Assembly: GCA_045538305.1 (NCBI GenBank)
Contig: JAZSRC010000046.1
Coordinates: forward strand, 7,344-71,343
Length of the DNA stretch: 64,000 bases
Direction: 5' to 3'
Source: SFHK01 sp045538305
GTDB taxonomy: Bacteria > Bacillota > Clostridia > Christensenellales > Aristaeellaceae
The translations under genes were made by a program, and so were the position numbers. Positions within the stretch are counted from its first letter, which is position 1. Each line of letters starts with the position of its first letter. Shown here piece by piece: positions 34,069 to 42,902 of this stretch. The notes under the pieces were generated by a model. It was not told where the DNA came from. It did not search any database and was given only the letters and a program-made list of their open reading frames with translations.

Positions 34069-35331
34069 TTAAAGCGTCGTAGAATAGGTGGAGTCCCCGA
34101 GCGTTCTTGTGTAACGGGAACGCATGACGACGTTCATTACCAAGCCAATACACATCATATTGGTAAGATAATTGGAACCGCCATAGCTGATGAACGGGAG
34201 GGGAATGCCCGTAACCGGCAAAAGCCCCAGTATCATGCATATGTTCTCCATAATATGGAACAGGAACATAGCCATAACGCCTGTAATCACATAGGATCCA
34301 AATTTATCTTCAATTTTTACTGAATGCCAGATCAATCGGCCCAGCAGCGTTGCAAAGCCCAGGATAACAAAAGCCGCGCCCAGGAAACCGAAGGCTTCGC
34401 AAACAATGGCAAAGCAAAAATCGGTATGATCGTCAGGGATAAAGCCCAGCGATGCAAAGGAGCCGACGGATACAAGACCTTTTCCGGTAAGGCCGCCGGA
34501 GCCAATGGCAATCTGTCCGTTGATAACCTGACGAGCGTCGTCAGGATAGTCCTCGGGATTCAGCCACATCAGGATTCGGGTAAGGCGGAAGGATGTGGAG
34601 GATGCGTTCATGTAATACCAAAGCGGAACAAATAAGCAGATTGCAACCAGCAGCACGCCTGCAATCAATTTTAGATCGGTTCCCGAAACCCAGAGCAATA
34701 CGGCAAAAATGGCGATGTAGACAAGCATGGTACCAAAGTCTGGCTGCAGAACTACCAGCACCATCGGAATACCGACGTATATCGCCGCAGGAATCAATTC
34801 TCTTACCGTACGGATGGGTTTTTTTCTTCTGGAGAACAGCTTGGCAAGCGCAATGATAATCGCTACTTTTCCGAACTCGGACGGCTGAAAGCCGCGTTCG
34901 CCCAGAGAAGAGGAGGCGTCGCCCCAATTAAAGAAGGCGGTCATACCGCCGCGGCCGGCTTCTACGGTAAGCACGGAGAGAAGGACGATAATGTTCAGCC
35001 AATAGATGTAGTCGGCGTATTTTCCGTACAGACGATAATCAAAAAAGATAACCGCACACATGGCGACGATGCCTGCGCCCATCCAGAGCAGCTGAAGGCG
35101 CGGGTAGGTGATGGAGTGCGTGCGAAGAATATTTGCCAAACCGGTTACTTCGGTTTCAGTTGCAGACGAGGTGGCTGCAAATATGGAAATCACGCCGAAA
35201 AGGGACATGCATATTACCAGTATAAACAGCGGCCAGTCGAAATGCCGGATCAGACTCGGATTAAATCGGTTTTTGGCGATATCGGATCCGATTTGCTTGA
35301 TCCAATTCTGACGCTTTATCCAAGCTTGCAT
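34069..35331 (-). CDS. rodA: Rod-shape SEDS peptidoglycan polymerase RodA
   Basis: 420 aa, about 10 membrane segments. SEDS landmarks are NWGDASSSLGERGFQPSEFGK split near residue 130-155, LQPDFGT (conserved in polymerases), and PVTGIPLPFISYGGSNYLTNM. It polymerises glycan strands together with the class B PBP encoded upstream (36122). AAAGGAG lies 6 nt before ATG 35331 inside the end of minD, a 16-bp overlap. RodA rather than FtsW is favoured by the mre-PBP2 context. A terminator follows at 34000-34045. Confidence 0.94.
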   Translation of the reverse strand: MQAWIKRQNWIKQIGSDIAKNRFNPSLIRHFDWPLFILVICMSLFGVISIFAATSSATETEVTGLANILRTHSITYPRLQLLWMGAGIVAMCAVIFFDYRLYGKYADYIYWLNIIVLLSVLTVEAGRGGMTAFFNWGDASSSLGERGFQPSEFGKVAIIIALAKLFSRRKKPIRTVRELIPAAIYVGIPMVLVVLQPDFGTMLVYIAIFAVLLWVSGTDLKLIAGVLLVAICLFVPLWYYMNASSTSFRLTRILMWLNPEDYPDDARQVINGQIAIGSGGLTGKGLVSVGSFASLGFIPDDHTDFCFAIVCEAFGFLGAAFVILGFATLLGRLIWHSVKIEDKFGSYVITGVMAMFLFHIMENICMILGLLPVTGIPLPFISYGGSNYLTNMMCIGLVMNVVMRSRYTRTLGDSTYSTTL

Positions 35332-36104
35332 GCGGGCTCCTTTCCGAATCCGGTTTTGATCTTATGTATAAAGCGATCGTGCGGGATTCTGTATCGTATT
35401 GTTTCGCCCATCAGGCGGCGCACTGCTCGTTCAAAAGCGTCTCCGGCTTCTGATTCTGTGTCCAGTACCGAAATCCCAAGCGATGCAGCCTTGGATACGG
35501 CGGGATCCTCCGGTATAAAACCGAGAACCGGAATACCCAGCCGATGTATGCATTCGTCGGTATGGACGGGATTTTTGCGATTTACGCGATTGATGAGCAG
35601 GCGGAAGGAGTCTATACCCTCAAGAGACAAAAGCTGCTTTGCGCGTTCGGCGCTTCGCAAGGAAATGCCGTCCGGGGTTATGATCAGTATGGCTTCGTCC
35701 GCTGCGGCAATGGCGTTTCGAAAGCCTCGTCCGATTCCGGCGGGGCAATCGATCAGTATGTAGTCGAACATGTCTTTCAGGGAATACATAAGTCCCATCA
35801 TGTCGGTAGGCAATACGGCGGATGCGTCCGTTTGCTGGGAAGCGGGCAAAAGGTATAAAAGATCGTGATGCTTATCCTGATACAGCGCCTGATCGATGCC
35901 GCACATACCCGTTGCAACGTCAATCAGATCGTATACCGTTTCATTTTCCGCGCCCAACATCATATCCAGCGATCTAAGGCCGATATCCATATCTATAAGA
36001 AGCGTGCGTTTTCCGGCTGAGGCGAGTCCCGCCCCGATGGAAGCGGCCGATGTGGATTTTCCAACGCCGCCTTTACCGGATGTAATAACGATGGCCTTGC
36101 CCAT
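35316..36104 (-). CDS. minD: Septum-site ATPase MinD
   Basis: 262 aa. Deviant Walker A SGKGGVGKST with the signature lysine, switch I LIDMDIGLRSLDMMLG, Walker B YILIDCPAG, and a C-terminal amphipathic segment (DRFIHKIKTGFGKE) that fits a membrane-targeting helix. MinD positions division inhibition at the poles. AAAGGAG precedes the ATG. No minC or minE is present: PBP2 ends 17 nt before minD and rodA follows directly, unlike the usual minC-minD(-minE) order in Clostridia. Confidence 0.93.
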   Translation of the reverse strand: MGKAIVITSGKGGVGKSTSAASIGAGLASAGKRTLLIDMDIGLRSLDMMLGAENETVYDLIDVATGMCGIDQALYQDKHHDLLYLLPASQQTDASAVLPTDMMGLMYSLKDMFDYILIDCPAGIGRGFRNAIAAADEAILIITPDGISLRSAERAKQLLSLEGIDSFRLLINRVNRKNPVHTDECIHRLGIPVLGFIPEDPAVSKAASLGISVLDTESEAGDAFERAVRRLMGETIRYRIPHDRFIHKIKTGFGKEPACKLG

Positions 36105-36121
36105 TGACTTTTCTCCTTTTA

Positions 36122-38629
36122 TCAGCTGGAAAGCGAATTATCATGGGAAATCACATTGGTTTCCACATACTGCAAGCTATCGAGGTAATACTCAATCGTC
36201 TTGATGGCGGCTTTGGCGGCCTGAGCGCCTGCATAACCGTTTTGAATGTATACAACAACTACGATCTGCGGGTCCTCATGCGGCGCATAGCACACCAGCC
36301 AGGAGTTGTTCTCAAGGTCCAGATCGGTACGCTGGGAAGTTCCCGTTTTTGCGGCGATGGGATATCTTGCCTGAGCGAACTGTTCTGCGGCGGTACCGTC
36401 GTTTTCAATCGAAGTAACTTCCTCCATGCCGTCGTGGATTGCCGTAAAGAATGCTTCGTTTGTGACGATCCGATTTGCGACGACAGGCTGCTTTTCCAGC
36501 ACAACATTGCCTTCGGCGTCGATGACCTTATCGATAATCTGCGCATCGTATACGGTTCCGCCGTTTGCGATTGCCGCTACATAGCGCGCTACAGCAATGG
36601 GCGTAACCTGCGTGATGGACTGTCCGATACCAAGCATGATGGTTTCGGCGGGCGTGCACTTAAGGTCGTTCAGGTAGGTATTGATGGTATTGACCATGTA
36701 ATGCGATGAAATATAGTTTTCGGGAATGTTCAGATCGAACATCAGAATTTCCTTGATGGCGGGCAGCCATTCGCTCTTTACTTCATAGGAAATGACGATG
36801 TCGAGGAAGGATTTGCATACTTCGTCCAGCTTGTCTTCATCATATTCAATGCCACGGTCGGTTGCTACCTGATACAGAAGCTTACGGATCATGGCGGCGG
36901 CAATCTGCGGTTTATAGGTGTACTGATCGTTTACGGATTTGGACGGGTCGTACAGCATTGCCTGACTCCCGACGAAGCTCGTGGATTCGCTGGGAAGTTC
37001 AATATTGGTTTTTGTGGTAAGGCCAAGCGCAGCCGCCCATTTTGTAATGTTGGTAGCGCCAAGATTATAGGACACGGTATAGAAGAAATAGTTGCAGCTG
37101 TTTTTGATTGCCTCTACGATGGTTTGGTTGGCATGCTGATAGCGTTTGGACTCTGCAATCCAGCATCGCGGTTTGTAGGAGGAGTCAGTATCGGAACGCG
37201 AGAATTCGCCTTCGTCGGTGATGCGAGTATTCAGGGTAATTGTGCCTTCCGAAAGTCCACCCAGCGCTGTAACGAGCTTGAATATGGAACCTGGGGTATC
37301 CTTTGCAGAAATGGCGCGGTTGAACATCGGGTTTCGCGAATCTGCGGCGATTGCGCTCCATCCGCCTGGATCAACGGACGCTCCCTCGAAGATCGTAAGA
37401 TCAAAGGAAGGATAGGAGCACATACCGAGTACTTTTCCGTTGTTTGGATCCATTGCAACCATTGCACCGGTTTGGGCCAGAGATACTTCATATCCGTTTT
37501 CAGCATAAAAAGCGAGAATTTCTGCGTTGTTTCGGTTCCAACGAACGCCCTCGGCATTCAGTCCGTGCAGCATGTTATACTGCATGGCGTAAATATCGTT
37601 GATAGTTTCCTCCAGCGCGTCCTCCATAACGGCTTGCAGGGAGGTTTTGATATTGGTAATAACGCTGTTTCCGTCGCTGGGCGCTGAATATGAAATTTCA
37701 CGCACGACCGAGCCGCGCGTATCGATCTCTACTATGCGCTTTCCCTGCCGGTATTCCAGATAGGGGGAAAGCTGCTCCTCCATGGAGTATTCAAGGCCTG
37801 TTGCGCCAACCAGTGCGTCGTTCGGATAGCCCTGTGCGCGATAGGTTTCCAGTGCGGAAGATGAGGTGATGCGGCTGACATAACCGATGTTATGAGCTGA
37901 AAGCGATTTAAAGGGATAAACGCGCGTTGAGCTTTGAACGACGGACATGCCGATCAGCTCCATTGAACGCACTTCAATTTCGGCGACGGTTTCGAAGCCG
38001 ACGTCGTATGCGATGGTTACGGGTGTGGAGTTGTAGTTGTTCATGCGCGAAGCCTGCCAAATGGCGAGTATCTTCAGCTTGTATTCTTCCGGAATGTCTG
38101 GGTTAATTGAGTAGTTGGTGCAAAGGGTATCAAACAGCACCTCTACAGGATACTTTGTTTTGTTCGAAAGATAAAAGTTTCCGCGCCACTGGTTTTCGCG
38201 CGTTGTGGCAACGGATTCGCTTGTGGTCTGAAAATTCCATACCCAATTGCCGGTTTCATCTTTTTTCAGCCAAAATTCCGTTGCCGGATCAAGTGTTGTT
38301 TTGCCGTTTGATTCAATAAGCAATATGGATTCATAGATGGATTGGGTATATGCGGCGCGGGCATCGGAGGAGGACTGAGAAGGATCACGGTAGAACTGAA
38401 CGTTAAAGGACGGTTCATCATAGGCGATGGGAATCATGTCGGCGTCATAGATCGTACCGCGCATGCCGGTGAGCTTGATTGTCTTAGTGGATTTTTCCTG
38501 CGCTGTGGCGATATAATCTTCGTTATCGACAATCTGCAGCTGATACAGGCGTATGAACATGGCAAGAAACGCGCAGGCTACAATGATGGCCAGCGATAAG
38601 TAACGGGAGATAAACTTTTTGTTTTTCAT
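36122..38629 (-). CDS. Class B penicillin-binding protein, PBP2/MrdA type
   Basis: 835 aa, longer than most PBP2 (600-700). N-terminal membrane anchor (ISRYLSLAIIVACAFLAMF), dimerisation domain, then transpeptidase motifs: S-x-x-K in DTPGSIFKLVTALGG, S-x-N in NSCNYFFY, K-T-G in AAKTGTSQR. Insertions in the dimerisation and post-SxN regions account for the length. It crosslinks wall strands made by RodA during elongation. GAGGTG precedes the ATG. The gene lies between mreD and minD, where minC is expected. Confidence 0.92.
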   Translation of the reverse strand: MKNKKFISRYLSLAIIVACAFLAMFIRLYQLQIVDNEDYIATAQEKSTKTIKLTGMRGTIYDADMIPIAYDEPSFNVQFYRDPSQSSSDARAAYTQSIYESILLIESNGKTTLDPATEFWLKKDETGNWVWNFQTTSESVATTRENQWRGNFYLSNKTKYPVEVLFDTLCTNYSINPDIPEEYKLKILAIWQASRMNNYNSTPVTIAYDVGFETVAEIEVRSMELIGMSVVQSSTRVYPFKSLSAHNIGYVSRITSSSALETYRAQGYPNDALVGATGLEYSMEEQLSPYLEYRQGKRIVEIDTRGSVVREISYSAPSDGNSVITNIKTSLQAVMEDALEETINDIYAMQYNMLHGLNAEGVRWNRNNAEILAFYAENGYEVSLAQTGAMVAMDPNNGKVLGMCSYPSFDLTIFEGASVDPGGWSAIAADSRNPMFNRAISAKDTPGSIFKLVTALGGLSEGTITLNTRITDEGEFSRSDTDSSYKPRCWIAESKRYQHANQTIVEAIKNSCNYFFYTVSYNLGATNITKWAAALGLTTKTNIELPSESTSFVGSQAMLYDPSKSVNDQYTYKPQIAAAMIRKLLYQVATDRGIEYDEDKLDEVCKSFLDIVISYEVKSEWLPAIKEILMFDLNIPENYISSHYMVNTINTYLNDLKCTPAETIMLGIGQSITQVTPIAVARYVAAIANGGTVYDAQIIDKVIDAEGNVVLEKQPVVANRIVTNEAFFTAIHDGMEEVTSIENDGTAAEQFAQARYPIAAKTGTSQRTDLDLENNSWLVCYAPHEDPQIVVVVYIQNGYAGAQAAKAAIKTIEYYLDSLQYVETNVISHDNSLSS

Positions 38630-38662
38630 GCTTCATTCACCTCGGCTTTGGGAAAGGGTATA

Positions 38663-39166
38663 TCAGCGCCTGGCATAGCGCGAGTGTTTGGTTTTCAGAA
38701 CCAGATTGAAAAGCAGATACAGAATTTGCACAAGGAACGTACCGATCAGAATCCGGATCAGCATCATTAAAAACATATCACCGGAGAATATACCTGCATT
38801 TGCAATGTAGTAGCCGGCCTGCGCCAGCTCATAGATGAGCATACTGATAATGGGCGATATGATGCTGGAAAGCAGCGCATAACGGGATTTTCTGCCCAGA
38901 TAACCGGAAACAAAGCCTGCGACAGTGTACACGATCGAGGTAAGTCCCATCGGTATGGAAACGGTGATATCCATCAGCACGCCCGCAACAGCTCCGTACA
39001 GAATGCCCTGCGTACGGCCGAGAAGCAGCGCTATGGTAATTACCGAAAGCAGCGCCATTCTCGGACAGTACAGCATATTGATTCCGGAAAAGGGGAGGAC
39101 AGACGTATCGAGCAGAACGAACAGCACTGCCATGCATGTTGCAAAAATTCTTTTATATAGACGCAT
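38663..39166 (-). CDS. mreD: Rod shape-determining membrane protein MreD
   Basis: 167 aa, five to six membrane segments, normal size for MreD. It shows LPFSGINMLYCPRMALLSVI near the start and LGRTQGILYGAVAGVLMDI, matching the family's conserved central G-x-x-x-G-x-x-x-D region. It sits between mreC and PBP2, the standard place. It is part of the MreBCD-RodA-PBP2 elongation complex. Confidence 0.9.
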   Translation of the reverse strand: MRLYKRIFATCMAVLFVLLDTSVLPFSGINMLYCPRMALLSVITIALLLGRTQGILYGAVAGVLMDITVSIPMGLTSIVYTVAGFVSGYLGRKSRYALLSSIISPIISMLIYELAQAGYYIANAGIFSGDMFLMMLIRILIGTFLVQILYLLFNLVLKTKHSRYARR

Positions 39167-39199
39167 GTGTATCCTCCCGGGTTCATGAGATGTTTTTTA

Positions 39200-40291
39200 T
39201 CAGCTGTCAATCCAAATGGATTCCGGCGGTTTTTTGGTGGTGGTGGGCCGGTAGGAATCGCCCGCAGACTGCGTCGCGGAGGGCGTTACAGTCGGATAGA
39301 GCCATGCGGCGTTTTCATCTATGACCTTCGGCGTTTCGTAGGCATAAATGCTTGTGGTGGTGGTGGGCTTGGGCGTTACTACCGGACGCGGCGTTGCCGT
39401 AGGCACAATCGGCAGATAGTCATACGAGGAAACCTTCCTGATGACATACACCTCTTCAATCGATGCAAAATTAACCGCAGGCTTTACAACGGCATACTTG
39501 TCGGAAGAATCCTGATCGCGGCTGACGGCCGAGACGGTTCCTACCAGAAGCCCCTTCGGGAAAAGGGAGTCAAGACCGGAGGTGTATACCTGATCGCCTA
39601 CGCGCACATTGCCGAGGTTTGGCAGGTAGTACATGTAGCATTCCGCTTCGCCGGTTGCGGAAGTGGTTTCACCCTGCATCATACCGTTGTCGCGTGTACG
39701 GTCGATATGAGTTGCAACGTAGGAACGGGGATCGATAATGGAAATAACTTTGGCGTAGTTGTATCCGACCTCATAAACACGGCCGACAAGACCATCGGGA
39801 TTTACGACCGCCATGTTGATCATAACGCCGTCGTCTTCACCGCAGTTAATCGTGAACGAATCAAACCATACGCCCATATCCTTGGCAATTACCTTTGCAT
39901 ACAGAGGAGACAGGCCTTGGTATTGATCCTTTGCCTCAAGAAGCCGCTGCAGGCGGATGTTTTCGTTTTCTACTTCGGTGTACGAGTTCATCTGAATGCG
40001 CAGCATGTCGTTTTCGATCTGCAGGTCCTTAAGCGCTTTTTCAAGATCGTCATTATCGCCCGACATACCAAACCAGCTTTTTACAAATCCTGTCACGACC
40101 TTTGAAGCGTTTTGAATCGGGGAGAAAATGGTGCCGATACCGTTTTCAACAATAGAGGTTTCGCCCTGCGGACGCAGAACCAGATAATACAGAATAACGA
40201 CAACGGTGAGGGTTACCAGAAGTGAATACAGCGCGCGGCGAATGCGTATGCTGCGTTTTTTACTTTTTATCGACTGGTGTGTCTTTGCCAC
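39200..40291 (-). CDS. mreC: Rod shape-determining protein MreC with Pro/Thr-rich tail
   Basis: 363 aa. Short basic N-tail, one membrane helix (LLVTLVVILYYLV, roughly), a coiled coil (about 75-115, DDLEKALKDLQIENDMLRIQ), then the beta-barrel domain (GVMINMAVVNPDGLVGRVYEVG, VGDQVYTSGLDSLFPKGLLVG). An unusual C-terminal tail of about 65 residues is rich in Thr and Pro (PRPVVTPKPTTTT, TTTKKPP). MreC links the membrane complex to PBP2. GGAGG precedes the ATG. Confidence 0.93.
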   Translation of the reverse strand: MAKTHQSIKSKKRSIRIRRALYSLLVTLTVVVILYYLVLRPQGETSIVENGIGTIFSPIQNASKVVTGFVKSWFGMSGDNDDLEKALKDLQIENDMLRIQMNSYTEVENENIRLQRLLEAKDQYQGLSPLYAKVIAKDMGVWFDSFTINCGEDDGVMINMAVVNPDGLVGRVYEVGYNYAKVISIIDPRSYVATHIDRTRDNGMMQGETTSATGEAECYMYYLPNLGNVRVGDQVYTSGLDSLFPKGLLVGTVSAVSRDQDSSDKYAVVKPAVNFASIEEVYVIRKVSSYDYLPIVPTATPRPVVTPKPTTTTSIYAYETPKVIDENAAWLYPTVTPSATQSAGDSYRPTTTKKPPESIWIDS

Positions 40292-40311
40292 GTTTTATAC
40301 CTCCAGGAGGA

Positions 40312-41349
40312 TCAAACTTCAAAAGCGGAGCCTGCATTGATCAGGTGCTTTGCCAGGCGGTCGTCTGACGCGGCGCGCCATGCGCCTATGGCGGCGTCGT
40401 CCTGCGGGTGATCGCTGACAAATACGCGCAGCTGAGTTTCCTTCTCAAGCCGCTCCTTAAGGCCGTCCAGCAGTGCGCCGCCGCCCGAAAGATGGATGCC
40501 GTCTTCCAGAATGTCGCTGGTAAGCTCCGGCGGTACATTGTAAAGGGCGTCGCAAATGGCCTCGATGATCGCGCGGACCGGCTCATCCATTGCGCGGGCA
40601 ATATCCATGGAAGTGATAGACTCGGTGGAAGGCTTGCCGGTAAGCACGTTCCGTCCGCGCAGCAGGACGGGCTCGCCTTCATCCTTGGGTATGAGCGCGG
40701 TTCCGATATCCTTCTTAAGATCCTCCGCCGTATTCAGGCCGATCACAAGCCCTTTGGCTCGCCTGATGTAGCGCACGATAGCTTCGTCAAAGGCGAAAGC
40801 ACCGGTTTTCATTGTGCGGGAGGCGACAATGCCATTAAGCGAAAGAATGGAAATCTCAGTAACGCAGCTTCCGATGGTAATCATCAGTATGCCGCGCGGT
40901 TTATCAATTTTCTGACCGCTTCCGATAGCAGCAGCTACGGAGGATTTAATGATCAGCGCTTTCTTTCCGCCAGCGAGAGATACGCTGTTTGCAAGCGCAG
41001 CCCTTTCCACGCGCGTTGCACCGTGGGGAATGGTAACGGCCAGACGGCTCTTTTCAAAAGGCTTTCTGCGCTGGGCTGCCTTTTCGGCGCATGAAAGGAG
41101 TAAAATTGCCGCAAGATCACTGTCGGCGACGCCGCCGTCTGCAATGGGGCTGACAAGTACACAGTCCTGAAGCGTGCGCCCAACCATGCGCTGCGCGTCT
41201 TTTCCGAGCGCCAGGATCTCCGTAGTGTTCTCACGATTGATCAGTGCGCATGTAGGCTCGCGAAGGATAACGCCTTCGTCTTCCATACATACCGTCGTAT
41301 TGCCGGAACCCAGATCGATGCCGATTCCGTTTGATGAAAATACGGCCAT
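40312..41349 (-). CDS. mreB: Divergent MreB-like actin homologue lacking key ATPase residues
   Basis: 345 aa, normal length, with ATP phosphate loop 1 intact (IGIDLGSGNT, Asp12) and the C-terminal LSGGGALLDGL adenosine motif. However, the usual E-E-P-(M/F)-A-A-A-I-G segment with the catalytic Glu reads KSSVAAAIG (residues 135-143), and phosphate loop 2, normally D-I-G-G-G-T-T, reads TIGSCVTE (158-165). The conserved A-G-D-E motif reads GAFAFDEA. So it is in the mreB position but probably binds nucleotide poorly or does not hydrolyse it. It may be a structural MreB or Mbl-like partner of another MreB elsewhere in the genome. Confidence 0.88.
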   Translation of the reverse strand: MAVFSSNGIGIDLGSGNTTVCMEDEGVILREPTCALINRENTTEILALGKDAQRMVGRTLQDCVLVSPIADGGVADSDLAAILLLSCAEKAAQRRKPFEKSRLAVTIPHGATRVERAALANSVSLAGGKKALIIKSSVAAAIGSGQKIDKPRGILMITIGSCVTEISILSLNGIVASRTMKTGAFAFDEAIVRYIRRAKGLVIGLNTAEDLKKDIGTALIPKDEGEPVLLRGRNVLTGKPSTESITSMDIARAMDEPVRAIIEAICDALYNVPPELTSDILEDGIHLSGGGALLDGLKERLEKETQLRVFVSDHPQDDAAIGAWRAASDDRLAKHLINAGSAFEV

Positions 41350-41364
41350 TTGTGCTACCTCCGG

Positions 41365-41946
41365 TTATTTCAATGCACCTGTAAAACGCTTGTACGCTTG
41401 AATAAAATCTTCCGTTGGGAAACCTACTATATTATTGTAGGAACCGATGACATTGTCGACAAATTTGCCTGCGCCGCCCTGTATGGCATACGCGCCGGCT
41501 TTGTCCATAGGCTCGCCCGTTTGTACGTATGCTTTAATCTCCTCTTTGGAAATGTTTCTGAACCGAACGCCCGATTTCGTTACAAAGGACACGTATTCCA
41601 TGCTTTCGGAATCCATAATGCATACGCCGGTATATACGCTGTGCGTGTTCCCGGAAAGCGTTGTAAGCATGCGGACGGCATCTTCTTCGTCTTCCGGCTT
41701 TCCGAGCGCTAGGCCTTCGAATGCAACGAGCGTGTCGGCGGCAATAATGAGGGCGTTATTTTCATTGACTGCAACGGCTCTTGCTTTCCGTTCGGAAAGT
41801 TCCTTAACCATGTCTTCAGGCTTTCCGGAAACGGTTTCATCCACGTCGGGGGAGTGTACGGTAAATGTAAAGCCGAGGCCTGACAAAAGATCCCTGCGCC
41901 TTGGCGACTGGGAAGCAAGGACCAGCTTCTTTATGGCTTTTGGCAT
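41365..41946 (-). CDS. maf: Maf family nucleoside triphosphate pyrophosphatase
   Basis: 193 aa. N-terminal LVLASQSPRRRDLLSGLG with the S-x-R-R-x-x-L-L loop, IIAADTLVAF as catalytic Asp, and DKAGAYAIQGGAGKFV. Maf proteins hydrolyse non-canonical dTTP/UTP or modified NTPs, and maf commonly starts mre operons. The residues distinguishing YhdE from YceF subgroups were not resolved. A promoter with TGC-TATAAT lies at 41989-41997. Confidence 0.94.
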   Translation of the reverse strand: MPKAIKKLVLASQSPRRRDLLSGLGFTFTVHSPDVDETVSGKPEDMVKELSERKARAVAVNENNALIIAADTLVAFEGLALGKPEDEEDAVRMLTTLSGNTHSVYTGVCIMDSESMEYVSFVTKSGVRFRNISKEEIKAYVQTGEPMDKAGAYAIQGGAGKFVDNVIGSYNNIVGFPTEDFIQAYKRFTGALK

Positions 41947-41988
41947 AATGTCTTTCTCTCCAAATCATAAAATCCCACACTACCTTTT

Positions 41989-41997
41989 ATTATAGCA
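41989..41997 (-). promoter_or_regulatory. Extended -10 promoter of the maf-mre-min-rodA operon
   Basis: Minus strand TGCTATAAT at 41997-41989, 43 nt before the maf ATG. A TTGACA lies at 42011-42006 but only 11 nt away, too near to be its -35, so the TGn extension probably compensates. Confidence 0.6.
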
Positions 41998-42125
41998 TAT
42001 TTCTCTGTCAAATGGAACATTCACGGGGCGGTTGTCTGAAATTTGTCCGTTTGATAACGGCTTTATCACATTTCAAATATATAATGTGATTTATCGGTAA
42101 AGTTTTGCAGTTACAGAAAGATAAC

Positions 42126-42154
42126 TTGATTAATGGGCGTACATCGATTATAAT
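42126..42154 (+). promoter_or_regulatory. Promoter of rplU-prp-rpmA
   Basis: TTGATT (42126-42131), 17-nt spacer, TATAAT (42149-42154). The transcript should start near 42161. Confidence 0.78.
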
Positions 42155-42160
42155 AGCAAG

Positions 42161-42240
42161 GAAAGCCGCTCCGGAGTGGCTCTTGAAGTATGGAAACATA
42201 CGCCTCTTTCCGGGCGAGATTATGGTATAGGAGGTGCAAC
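42161..42240 (+). ncRNA. Probable L21 leader RNA
   Basis: The 5' UTR of rplU holds two hairpins: AGCC-(CTCCGGAG core)-GGCT at 42163-42181 and GTATG-GAAA-CATAC at about 42187-42201, a stem closed by a GNRA tetraloop, then a C/G-rich stem (CGCC with GGGCG) before the AGGAGG. Position and size match the Firmicute L21 leader, thought to allow autoregulation by L21. No covariance test was possible. Confidence 0.55.
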
Positions 42241-42242
42241 GC

Positions 42243-42551
42243 GTGTACGCAGTCATTCAGACCGGTGGCAAGCAGTACCGCGTCCAGCAGGGCGACGTGA
42301 TCTTTGTAGAGAAGCTCGATGCTCAGGCAGGCGATACGGTATCTTTCGACGTACTGCTTCTGGGTAATGAGAACGAGACCAAGATCGGTGCTCCCGTAGT
42401 TGAGGGCGCAAAGGTTGAGGGCAATGTAGTAGGCCAGGTTAAGAGCGCAAAGATTGTTGTGTTCAAGTACAAGGCCAAGAAGAGTGAGCGGAAAAAGCAG
42501 GGTCATCGTCAGCCTTATACGAAGGTTGAGATCACGGCCATCAACGGCTGA
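42243..42551 (+). CDS. rplU: 50S ribosomal protein L21
   Basis: 102 aa from GTG 42243, with AGGAGG 8 nt upstream; another GTG at 42234 overlaps that site and is rejected. MYAVIQTGGKQYRVQQGD and the terminal KKKQGHRQPYTKVEITAI are L21 hallmarks. First gene of the conserved rplU-prp-rpmA set. Confidence 0.97.
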   Translation: MYAVIQTGGKQYRVQQGDVIFVEKLDAQAGDTVSFDVLLLGNENETKIGAPVVEGAKVEGNVVGQVKSAKIVVFKYKAKKSERKKQGHRQPYTKVEITAING

Positions 42552-42556
42552 GAAGC

Positions 42557-42898
42557 ATGACGAAGGTCGTTTTCACGAAACGTGCAGACGGGCTGCTGGT
42601 TGGCTTTGAAGCAAGCGGCCATGCAGGGTATGCCGAATACGGCAGCGATATCGTATGCGCTGCAATTTCGGCGCTTACGCAGTCGACGCTGATCGGGATT
42701 ACCGAGGTTGTCGGCGCGAAGGTTCGCCATAAGGTGAACGAGGAAACTGGATATTTGAGCGTTGGTCTTGAAGAGTCTGACGATTTTAAATCCATACAAA
42801 AATCCCAGATACTGCTGGAAACTTTGAAAATGACTTTGACCGAGATTTCCAAAGACTATCCCGGTACCATCCGGATCATCATCAGGGAACGGAGGTAG
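42557..42898 (+). CDS. prp: Ribosomal-processing cysteine protease Prp (YsxB family)
   Basis: 113 aa. Catalytic His and Cys are visible in EASGHAGYAEYGSDIVCAAIS (split over residues 18-38: His22, Cys34). Prp removes the N-terminal extension of L27 before it enters the ribosome; the adjacent rpmA has exactly such an extension (NLQLFA then HKKG). The gene ends with TAG, 4 nt before the rpmA ATG. Confidence 0.96.
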   Translation: MTKVVFTKRADGLLVGFEASGHAGYAEYGSDIVCAAISALTQSTLIGITEVVGAKVRHKVNEETGYLSVGLEESDDFKSIQKSQILLETLKMTLTEISKDYPGTIRIIIRERR

Positions 42899-42902
42899 AC
42901 AC

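Noticed and set aside
42006..42011. TTGACA as the -35 of the maf promoter
   Set aside because: It is only 11 nt from the TATAAT; normal spacing is 16-18, so it cannot serve that -10.
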